DNA of 6,277 nucleotides from Clostridia bacterium (GTDB lineage: Bacteria > Bacillota > Clostridia > Oscillospirales > CAG-272): assembly GCA_900770605.1 (NCBI GenBank), contig CAAGKS010000135.1:1-6277 (forward strand), written 5' to 3'. Both the position numbers and the translations under genes were made by a program. A model generated the notes under the pieces. That model made no database searches, was not told the DNA's origin, and saw nothing but the letters and a program-made list of their open reading frames with translations. Below, in pieces: positions 1 to 5,650 of the stretch. Every line of letters starts with the position of its first letter. Within the stretch, counting starts at the first letter, position 1.

Positions 1-748
1 AAGCAGAGGGAAATGCGGCGCATATGTACCTCACATCTCCGTCGGGAGATTCTACGCCGAGAATAAGCATATGCTCTGCCATCCAGCCTTCCTTACGTCC
101 GAGGTAGGAAGCGATACGAAGCGCAAAGCACTTCTTTCCAAGAAGAACGTTTCCGCCGTAACCGGAGTTTACGGACCAGATAGTGTTATCCTCGGGGAAA
201 TGGCATATGTAACGGTTTTCCTCGTCGATATCAGCTCTTGCGTGGAGTCCCTTGATAAAGTCTCCGCTCTCGCCGAGAGCCTCAAGAACGTTAGTGCCAA
301 CGCGAGTCATAATAAGCATATTGAGAACGACGTAAATGGAGTCGGTAAGCTCGATTCCGTACTTCGCAAAGGGAGATCCTACGATACCCATAGAATAAGG
401 AATAACGTACATGGTTCTTCCCTTCATAGATCCGTTATAGAGCTTGGAGAGCTTTGTATAGCACTCCTGGGGATCCATCCAGTTATTGATGTTTCCTGCG
501 TCCTCCTTCTTGGAAGTGCAGATAAATGTTCTTCCCTCAACACGCGCAACGTCGTTTATTGCAGTTCTGTGAAGGTAGCAGTTGGGGAGAAGCTCCTGAT
601 TGAGCTTTATCATCTCGCCTGTGGAGCAAGCCTCTGCGCGCAGAGCCTCTGCCTGAGCATCAGTGCCGTCGATCCACACGATCTTATCAGGCTTTGTCAT
701 AGCAGCCATCTCGTCGATCCAGCTAAGAACGTACTTGTTGTTTGTCAT
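1..748 (-). CDS. pckG: Phosphoenolpyruvate carboxykinase (GTP), N-terminal 249 residues, cut by window edge
   Basis: Interconverts oxaloacetate plus GTP with phosphoenolpyruvate, CO2 and GDP in the cytosol (EC 4.1.1.32); in anaerobes it often works in the carboxylating direction. I translated the minus strand from ATG 748-746 and it stays open to the edge. Family landmarks appear in order: DVARVEGRT (residues 66-74, substrate-binding Arg69), GRTMYVIPYSMG (110-121), GSPFAKYGIELTDS (124-137), SGYGGNVLLGKKC (195-207, with the metal/substrate-binding Tyr and Lys), AEHMLILG (224-231, metal-ligand His226), and AAFPSA (244-249), which is the start of the family's FPSACGKTN P-loop. The window ends one base into the next codon, so roughly the C-terminal 60% is missing, judged against the usual length of about 600 residues. 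The start is fixed by GAGGAG six bases upstream of ATG. It is the GTP-type enzyme, not the unrelated-looking ATP-type (pckA). It is transcribed separately from leuS. Confidence 0.95.
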   Translation of the reverse strand, partial: MTNNKYVLSWIDEMAAMTKPDKIVWIDGTDAQAEALRAEACSTGEMIKLNQELLPNCYLHRTAINDVARVEGRTFICTSKKEDAGNINNWMDPQECYTKLSKLYNGSMKGRTMYVIPYSMGIVGSPFAKYGIELTDSIYVVLNMLIMTRVGTNVLEALGESGDFIKGLHARADIDEENRYICHFPEDNTIWSVNSGYGGNVLLGKKCFALRIASYLGRKEGWMAEHMLILGVESPDGDVRYICAAFPSA

Positions 749-754
749 CTTTTT

Positions 755-760
755 CTCCTC
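755..760 (-). promoter_or_regulatory. Shine-Dalgarno of pckG
   Basis: GAGGAG lies six bases before ATG 748-746, a near-ideal site. It fixes the pckG start, which would otherwise be uncertain because the downstream end of the gene is missing. Confidence 0.85.
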
Positions 761-837
761 ATTATATAATATATTTTGTTTGACATTTTTTGCAGAACAG
801 AACAAAGGTAAAAATACCACATCTATTCCCATTTTAT

Positions 838-866
838 ATTCTAATATAATTTATATGATTTTGCAA
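838..866 (-). promoter_or_regulatory. Predicted sigma-A-type promoter of pckG
   Basis: On the minus strand TTGCAA (866-861) is followed by exactly 17 bases and TAGAAT (843-838), matching TTGACA/TATAAT at 4 of 6 and 5 of 6 positions. The sequence upstream of the -35 box (867-900) is very A/T-rich and could act as an UP element. Transcription would begin near 831, giving an AT-rich leader of about 80 bases before the pckG start codon. The placement between the leuS terminator and pckG supports it. The start site itself is inferred. Confidence 0.65.
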
Positions 867-925
867 GTCTTATTTTCAAAAGTTACATTTTTTTAACATT
901 CGCGCGCTCTTTTGCGAGATATATG

Positions 926-969
926 AAAAAAAGCAGGAGTGAAAAGCATTATAGCCCTTCAACTCCTGC
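926..969 (-). terminator. Rho-independent terminator of the rsfS-leuS transcript
   Basis: On the minus strand an 8-bp perfect stem (GCAGGAGT with ACTCCTGC) continues, after one bulged T, into a 6-bp stem with two G.T pairs (GAAGGG with CTTTTC). A short TATAAT-containing loop closes it, and seven Ts follow at once (932-926). It starts 13 bases after the leuS stop codon, where an intrinsic terminator is expected. The plus strand also shows a T run past the stem, so it could act both ways, but no plus-strand gene needs it. Confidence 0.92.
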
Positions 970-981
970 ATTTTTTAAGTT

Positions 982-3417
982 TTATTTTACAACTATATTT
1001 ACTATCTTGTTAGGAACGGAGATCTCCTTGACGATAGTCTTGCCCTCGATAGCGGCAGCTACTGCCTCATCCGCCTTTGCAAGCGCAATGACCTCTGCCG
1101 CGGGGCTATCCTTAGCAACCTTGAGCTTTGCTCTGAGCTTGCCGTTGATCTGCACCACAACCTCGACCTCATCGTCAACACACTTAGCCTCGTCATAGGT
1201 AGGCCAAGGCTCGTACGCGATAGTATTATCGTGACCGAGTATCTGCCACATCTCCTCACCGATATGAGGACAGATACAAGAGAGCATCTTTATAATTCCC
1301 TCAGCATACGCCTTGGGGCACTTGCCCTCCTTATATACCGCGTTGACAAAGATCATCATCTGAGAGATAGCGGTATTGAACGCCAGCTTCTCAAAGTCCT
1401 CGGTGATCTTCTTTACGCTCTTGTGGTATATCTTTTCAAGCGCGGGAACCTCGCCATCGACGATGTTAGCCTCCTCGGTAAAGAACGCCCAAACACGATT
1501 AAGGAACTTACGAGAGCCATCAACACCCTGGTTGCTCCAAGGCTTTGAGACCTCGAGCGGTCCCATAAACATCTCGTAAAGGCGGAGAGTATCTGCGCCG
1601 TAATCACGAACAACGTCGCTGGGGTTAACTACGAACTCGGGATAACGCTTACCCATCTTGATACCGTTAGAGCCGAGTATCATTCCCTGATGCACGAGCT
1701 TCTTGAATGGCTCTGCCGTGGGAGCAAGACCCTTATTGTAAAGGTATCTGTTCCATATTCTTGAATACATAAGGTGTCCTACTGCGTGCTCAGGACCGCC
1801 TATGTAAAGGTCAACGGGCATCCAGTGCTTGAGAAGCTCCTGATTTGCGAATTCCTTATCGTTATGAGGATCGATATAGCGCAGGAAGTACCAGCTTGAG
1901 CCTGCAGAGCCGGGCATTGTAGAGGTCTCTCTTACGCCCTTTACGCCGCCGTTGCTATAAGCCTTCCACTCAGTAGCGTTTTCAAGCGGCGCTTTGCCGT
2001 TAACGCCCTTATAGTTTTCAAGCTCGGGAAGCACGAGAGGAAGCTCCTCATCGTCAAGCACGTGAATGCTTCCGTCCTCGAGATGAACTACGGGAACGGG
2101 CTCGCCCCAATAACGCTGTCTTGCGAATATCCACTCTCTGAAATGGTAGTTTACAGTTCTCTTTGCAACTCCAAGTCCCTCGAGCTTAGAGGTTATAGCC
2201 TCCTTCGCCTCTTCAACGGTGAGTCCCGTGAACTCCTCAGAGTTTACAAGCTTATATCCCTTGCCGAGATACTCGCCCTTCTCAAATGCCTTTTCGGATA
2301 CGTCAACATGACCGAGCTTTTCATCGCCGTCGATGACCTGTATCATATCAATGTTGTGCGCGATAGCATATTCAAAGTCACGCTGATCGTGAGAAGGAAC
2401 TGCCATTACCGCGCCCGTGCCGTAATTTGCAAGAACGAAGTCGCCGATAAACATTCTGACTTCCTTGCCGTTTACGGGGTTTATGCAGGACACGCCCTTG
2501 AGCTCGCAGCCGGACTTTGTCTTGTTGAGCTCGGTTCTGTCCATATCGTTCTTTTTAAGTGTTTCGTCAATATACGCCTGCACCTCTGCCTTGTTCTCGA
2601 TGCGGGGCATAAGCTGCTTTACTATATCTCCATCAGGAGCAAGTACCATAAAGGTGATACCGTAAATGGTCTCAATACAAGTGGTGAATATCGAAAATTC
2701 TCCGCCGCCAACTATCTGGAACTTGACCTCAACACCGGTTGACTTGCCTATCCAGTTCTTCTGCATGAGCTTTGTGGACTCGGGCCAGTCTATCTCGTCA
2801 AGTCCCAAAAGAAGCTCCTCTGCAAACGCGGGCTGATTGATCACCCACTGCTTCATATTCTTTCTGACCACGGGGTATCCGCCTCTCTCAGACTTTCCGT
2901 CAATGACCTCATCGTTGGAAAGCACCGTTCCAAGCTCCTCGCACCAGTTTACAGGCATATCTATATACTGCGCGTAGCCGTCAAGATAGAGCTGCTTGAA
3001 TATCCACTGCGTCCACTTATAAAAATCGGGGTCGCTCGTAGCTATCATCTTGCTCCAATCGTAGTCAAATCCAAGCTCAGTGAGCTGAGCTGAAAAAGTC
3101 TTTATGTTATCCTGAGTAAAGCCGTTGGGGTGGTTGCCCGTGCTTACCGCGTACTGCTCTGCGGGAAGTCCGAATGAGTCATATCCCATCGGGTGAAGGA
3201 CGTTATAGCCCTGCATTCTCTTCATTCTGGAAACTATGTCCGTTGCGGTATATCCCTCGGGGTGACCTGCGTGAAGTCCTACTCCGGACGGATAGGGAAA
3301 CATATCAAGAGCGTAAAACTTGGGCTTTGAAAAATCCCACACGTCAGTCTTGAAGGTCTCGTGCTCCTTCCAATATTCCTGCCACTTCTTTTCTATCTCG
3401 CTGTGATCGTATCTCAT
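982..3417 (-). CDS. leuS: Leucyl-tRNA synthetase with variant KMSKS and editing motifs
   Basis: Cytosolic class Ia enzyme that charges tRNA-Leu with leucine and hydrolyses mischarged products (EC 6.1.1.4). The 811-residue length fits Firmicutes LeuRS. Order: HIGH-type HAGH (49-52) in a YPSG...GHPEGYTATD block; WCEELGTV (158-165); CP1 editing domain with TTCIET (245-250) and GTGAVMAVPSHDQRD (333-347); REWIFARQRYWGEP (427-440); AGSSWYFLRYIDP (505-517); KMGKR (587-591); GADTLRLYEMFMGP (607-620); and an anticodon-binding/C-terminal part ending in a VVVQINGKLRAKL block (753-765). The leucine-specific insertion found before KMSKS in E. coli is absent, as in Bacillus. Two signatures deviate: KMGKR for KMSKS and TTCIET for TTRPDT, although the editing-site Asp344 and Asp347 are retained. 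The frame is intact throughout. AGAGGA eight bases upstream supports the ATG. It lies 29 bases after rsfS and probably shares its promoter. Identity is certain; editing competence is not. Confidence 0.98.
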   Translation of the reverse strand: MRYDHSEIEKKWQEYWKEHETFKTDVWDFSKPKFYALDMFPYPSGVGLHAGHPEGYTATDIVSRMKRMQGYNVLHPMGYDSFGLPAEQYAVSTGNHPNGFTQDNIKTFSAQLTELGFDYDWSKMIATSDPDFYKWTQWIFKQLYLDGYAQYIDMPVNWCEELGTVLSNDEVIDGKSERGGYPVVRKNMKQWVINQPAFAEELLLGLDEIDWPESTKLMQKNWIGKSTGVEVKFQIVGGGEFSIFTTCIETIYGITFMVLAPDGDIVKQLMPRIENKAEVQAYIDETLKKNDMDRTELNKTKSGCELKGVSCINPVNGKEVRMFIGDFVLANYGTGAVMAVPSHDQRDFEYAIAHNIDMIQVIDGDEKLGHVDVSEKAFEKGEYLGKGYKLVNSEEFTGLTVEEAKEAITSKLEGLGVAKRTVNYHFREWIFARQRYWGEPVPVVHLEDGSIHVLDDEELPLVLPELENYKGVNGKAPLENATEWKAYSNGGVKGVRETSTMPGSAGSSWYFLRYIDPHNDKEFANQELLKHWMPVDLYIGGPEHAVGHLMYSRIWNRYLYNKGLAPTAEPFKKLVHQGMILGSNGIKMGKRYPEFVVNPSDVVRDYGADTLRLYEMFMGPLEVSKPWSNQGVDGSRKFLNRVWAFFTEEANIVDGEVPALEKIYHKSVKKITEDFEKLAFNTAISQMMIFVNAVYKEGKCPKAYAEGIIKMLSCICPHIGEEMWQILGHDNTIAYEPWPTYDEAKCVDDEVEVVVQINGKLRAKLKVAKDSPAAEVIALAKADEAVAAAIEGKTIVKEISVPNKIVNIVVK

Positions 3418-3446
3418 AATCTCTGTCCTCTGTATCTTACTTTTTA

Positions 3447-3821
3447 TCAGTCCTCGTAAAGCTTGTCAAGGTTATAAAACTCTCTTGCTTCTCTGCTGAA
3501 TATATGAACTATAACGTTGCTGTAATCGAGTATCATCCAGGAGTTGTTGTCACGTCCCTCAACGCCGTAAGGCTTTACGCCTCTTTGCTCAAGACGGTAT
3601 TCGACCTCGCCGAGAAGCGCCCTTACCTGAGTAGAGGAGTTACCCGTGCAAACTACGAAATACTCCGAGATGACCGTTTTATCCTCAACGTAGATCACCT
3701 TGATATCGTGTCCCTTTTTCGAATCGAGAACGTCGGCAATAGCCTGGGCAAGTCCCTTTGCGTCTGCAGGATCAAGCGGCTGTACCGAGGTATTCAATTC
3801 TGCATTTTCAATAAATTCCAT
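3447..3821 (-). CDS. rsfS: Ribosomal silencing factor RsfS (Iojap/DUF143 family)
   Basis: Small cytosolic protein that, in characterised homologues, binds large-subunit protein uL14 and blocks subunit joining, lowering translation when nutrients are short. The 124 residues match the family's usual length. Recognisable blocks are the helix LAQAIADVLDSKKGHDIKVI (24-43), VISEYFVVCTGNSSTQVRAL (50-69), GVEGRDNNSWMILDYSNVIV (86-105), then HIFSREAREFYNLDKLY (106-122), the hallmark HxF...R.FY...LW/Y tail. The first ~20 residues are a less conserved leader. ATG 3821-3819 is supported by AAAGGA eight bases upstream. It is first in a two-gene unit with leuS, has its own near-consensus promoter, and belongs to the common nadD-yqeK-rsfS neighbourhood, which supports the assignment. 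Confidence 0.96.
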   Translation of the reverse strand: MEFIENAELNTSVQPLDPADAKGLAQAIADVLDSKKGHDIKVIYVEDKTVISEYFVVCTGNSSTQVRALLGEVEYRLEQRGVKPYGVEGRDNNSWMILDYSNVIVHIFSREAREFYNLDKLYED

Positions 3822-3890
3822 TTTTCTTTTCCTTTATATTAAAATATTAAATTTAAAATTCAAAATAATTTCATCAAGTCATTAAGATAC

Positions 3891-3919
3891 ATTGTAATGC
3901 AAAATACCATTTTTGTCAA
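3891..3919 (-). promoter_or_regulatory. Strong sigma-A-type promoter of rsfS-leuS
   Basis: On the minus strand a perfect TTGACA (3919-3914) is followed by 17 bases and TACAAT (3896-3891, 5 of 6 matches). It lies in the 118-base gap between the LCP gene and rsfS. Transcription would begin near 3884, leaving an AT-rich leader of about 63 bases with no T-box or other riboswitch-like fold that I can see. No clear terminator separates the LCP gene from this promoter, so read-through from the upstream genes may add to rsfS-leuS expression. Confidence 0.82.
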
Positions 3920-3930
3920 GGAGATTTTGC
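3899..3930. repeat. Inverted repeat spanning the rsfS -35 region
   Basis: Perfect 7-base arms, GCAAAAT at 3899-3905 and ATTTTGC at 3924-3930, are separated by 18 bases that contain the -35 hexamer. One arm lies in the -10/-35 spacer and the other just upstream of -35, as for a repressor site. It is AT-rich and short, so chance is a real possibility. No T run follows, so it is not a standard terminator. Confidence 0.35.
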
Positions 3931-3939
3931 TTTTTGCGA

Positions 3940-4953
3940 TCAATGGAGCTCTATATTTATTCCTTGACCCAAAATATCGCTTACCGAAAATATCTCGGGC
4001 GTACATTCCTCAAAATATATATCCTCAAAGCTCTTGTATCTTTTATTCAAAAAATATTCGTTTGCATCAAAAGCGTCGCCACCGCCAAAATAGCCCTGCA
4101 TTATACGCCGCGCTCCGTCCGCAAAAAGAACGTAATAGCTCGCTCCGCTTTCCTTTGCGATCGCTTCCCTGCCCGGCAGCGTGACGAGAAATATGGAGTT
4201 GCCGTCCATATCCTTAACACAAAGACCAAGCTCCAGCATATCGGGCAGCGTCATATCGGTCTCAACGTCGCTCGCCGCGGCGCAAAGCCGCATAAGCATA
4301 GCAGGCGTGATCCCCTGCGCCGCCTTTTTATACAGCGCACAGAGAAATATTTTATGCGCGTCAAGCCTTGCCACGTCACCGCCGACGTAAGAATATCGAA
4401 ATCGCAAGAACTGCTCCGCTCCCTCTCCGTCAAGGTGCGCTCTGCCCGCATCGAGCTTTATATAAAGCCCCTGCTCTGCATCGCTATACACCATATCGCA
4501 CGGTATATCAACGTCAACTCCGCCCATCGCGTCCACGATCTCCCTGACCGTATCAAGCCCCACACAGACGTAATGATCTATCCGGATATCAAAGGCACTC
4601 GCGAGCCAATCCGCCGTTGCGCGCGCTCCGCCGAGCGAATTGTACGCTCCGTTGAGCTTTTTATAGCTGCCGTTGGTATATTGCGCGTAAGTGTCCCGCG
4701 GTATCTGCACGGCGGTCACGACATTTGCATCTCTGTCGATACTCACGAGCATCATGACGTCGCAAAGTCCCGCCTGCCTGTCCGTACCAAGCACGAGCAC
4801 GTTCACGTTTTTATCGTTTACCTCTGCGGTAACTCCCTTTGCATCGGCAGGCTTCAAGGCACACGAAAGCGTGACGTACGTCAGCGCGATCGCCGCCAAA
4901 AGCGCAAACGCGTAAAAGTATATTTTTTTGTTTTTTTCGATTATTTTATTCAA
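3940..4953 (-). CDS. LCP (LytR-CpsA-Psr) family membrane-anchored protein, divergent
   Basis: LCP enzymes transfer lipid-linked glycopolymers such as teichoic acids or capsule to peptidoglycan on the outer face of the membrane. From the TTG at 4953 the product is 337 residues: a short lysine-rich N-terminus, one membrane segment (about 12-31), then the LCP domain with VLVLGTDRQ (52-60), IPRDTY (84-89), KLNGAY (99-104), VDAMGGVDVDIP (140-151), FLRFR (182-186) and GDVAR (192-196). About 135 C-terminal residues follow that I do not recognise. The family's RSDT block reads GLCDV and the usual RxxRQ end reads RLDAHK, so arginines commonly involved in phosphate binding are missing while IPRD, RxR and DxxR remain. 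Start choice: AAAGAGGG lies eight bases before TTG 4953-4951, whereas ATG 4980 (nine codons longer) has no Shine-Dalgarno. It follows yqeK closely and is probably cotranscribed with it. The exact polymer is unknown. Confidence 0.87.
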   Translation of the reverse strand: MNKIIEKNKKIYFYAFALLAAIALTYVTLSCALKPADAKGVTAEVNDKNVNVLVLGTDRQAGLCDVMMLVSIDRDANVVTAVQIPRDTYAQYTNGSYKKLNGAYNSLGGARATADWLASAFDIRIDHYVCVGLDTVREIVDAMGGVDVDIPCDMVYSDAEQGLYIKLDAGRAHLDGEGAEQFLRFRYSYVGGDVARLDAHKIFLCALYKKAAQGITPAMLMRLCAAASDVETDMTLPDMLELGLCVKDMDGNSIFLVTLPGREAIAKESGASYYVLFADGARRIMQGYFGGGDAFDANEYFLNKRYKSFEDIYFEECTPEIFSVSDILGQGINIELH

Positions 4954-4961
4954 GCCGTTTA

Positions 4962-4969
4962 CCCTCTTT
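4962..4969 (-). promoter_or_regulatory. Shine-Dalgarno that favours a TTG start for the LCP gene
   Basis: AAAGAGGG lies eight bases upstream of the in-frame TTG at 4953-4951. The alternative ATGs at 4980 and 4974 are preceded by pyrimidine/AT-rich sequence with no ribosome-binding site. This is why the shorter start was chosen; the membrane segment is present either way. Confidence 0.6.
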
Positions 4970-5007
4970 CCCATATCCATTGATGAATATGTAAAAGAAG
5001 GACAGGC

Positions 5008-5640
5008 TTATCTTGAGATCCTCTCTCTTACGAGCTGATTTCTCGCCGCCATAGTGTCAAGGCTTATGGGAGTTCCCTCCTCGATAAGCGCTCTTACGGT
5101 CATATCGTACGACATGATAAGCGTATCGTCAAGATGGGCAAGTCGCTCTGCCTCGCTCTGCTTCTCAGGCTCTGCCGACAAAAAATAATTTCTCAGACGC
5201 ACGCAATCCTCAAAGGTTCTCGACATATCAATGTAGTCCGCAAGATATATCAGCTTTTCGGTAAGCGTCATATCCGCTCTGCCCGTCGTATGATATCGCA
5301 CGCAAAAAATTATCTCCTTATCTGCAAAGGACGGAAATTTCTCGGGGATCATCGCCGCCGCAGTCCGAGCGTGCAGGGTCTTTGGCGCAAAACGCGCGTC
5401 AGCCTCAAGCTCCACGCCGTATTCTCGGCACAGCTCTATCTGTCTGTCATAAGAATATTCCTTGGTCACGTCGTGCAAAAGCGCAGCGGCGCGAAGCAAT
5501 GGAATTTTGTCGGGCGCGTAGATCGAGCCGAGGTAGGTCGCCATCTTTTCGACCTCTGCGGTATGCTTCGCTCTCTTCGGCGACATATCCGCCATCACCT
5601 GCTCGCGCAGGGTGTCCAGCATTTCTTCGGTAATTATCAT
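5008..5640 (-). CDS. yqeK: YqeK-type HD-domain bis(5'-nucleosyl)-tetraphosphatase (symmetrical)
   Basis: Predicted cytosolic hydrolase that splits diadenosine tetraphosphate (Ap4A) into two ADP, removing a stress-linked nucleotide made as a side product by aminoacyl-tRNA synthetases. The 210-residue protein carries a full HD-type metal site: His26 (RAKHT), His56-Asp57 in LLHDVTKEY, His90 in KTLHART, His117 in RYHTTGR and Asp135 in LIYLADYID. These match the YqeK subfamily in order and spacing, and the length is somewhat above the usual ~190. Start choice: ATG 5640-5638 has GAGGA five bases upstream, overlapping the nadD stop. A GTG at 5652 would add four residues and overlap nadD by four bases, but it lacks a Shine-Dalgarno. 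Position directly after nadD is the classic arrangement in Bacillota and strengthens the call. Confidence 0.94.
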   Translation of the reverse strand: MIITEEMLDTLREQVMADMSPKRAKHTAEVEKMATYLGSIYAPDKIPLLRAAALLHDVTKEYSYDRQIELCREYGVELEADARFAPKTLHARTAAAMIPEKFPSFADKEIIFCVRYHTTGRADMTLTEKLIYLADYIDMSRTFEDCVRLRNYFLSAEPEKQSEAERLAHLDDTLIMSYDMTVRALIEEGTPISLDTMAARNQLVRERISR

Positions 5641-5645
5641 ATCTG

Positions 5646-5650
5646 TCCTC
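5646..5650 (-). promoter_or_regulatory. Shine-Dalgarno of yqeK overlapping the nadD stop codon
   Basis: GAGGA begins within the nadD TGA (5651-5649) and stands five bases before ATG 5640. The overlap suggests translational coupling of yqeK to nadD and decides between ATG 5640 and the upstream GTG 5652. Confidence 0.7.

Noticed and set aside
761..766. TATAAT hexamer just upstream of the pckG Shine-Dalgarno
   Set aside because: A start site from it would fall on the ribosome-binding site itself, and no -35 box is properly spaced. The promoter at 838-866 fits better.
71..769. A 232-codon open frame on the plus strand opposite pckG
   Set aside because: The minus strand encodes unmistakable GTP-PEPCK motifs over the same bases; the plus frame has no family resemblance or ribosome-binding site.
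807..818. GGTA-AAAA-TACC hairpin in the pckG leader
   Set aside because: Only four base pairs with a four-base loop in an AT-rich leader; too weak to claim as a regulatory structure.
2062..2742. A 226-codon plus-strand frame within leuS
   Set aside because: It lies wholly inside the LeuRS reading frame, opposite conserved editing and catalytic-domain residues, and has no promoter or known motif.
3822..3939. Search for a terminator or small gene between the LCP gene and rsfS
   Set aside because: No GC-rich stem followed by a T run and no ORF with a ribosome-binding site; the gap holds the rsfS promoter, an AT-rich leader and the short inverted repeat.
4860..4863. Cysteine after the LCP membrane segment (TLSC) as a lipoprotein site
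   Set aside because: Thr at -3 does not fit the lipobox, and LCP proteins keep an uncleaved membrane anchor.
3913..4983. A 356-codon open frame on the plus strand opposite the LCP gene
   Set aside because: It is basic and low in recognisable motifs, and it covers the LCP gene, which has clear family motifs, a membrane segment and a Shine-Dalgarno. Long antisense frames are expected opposite this codon usage.
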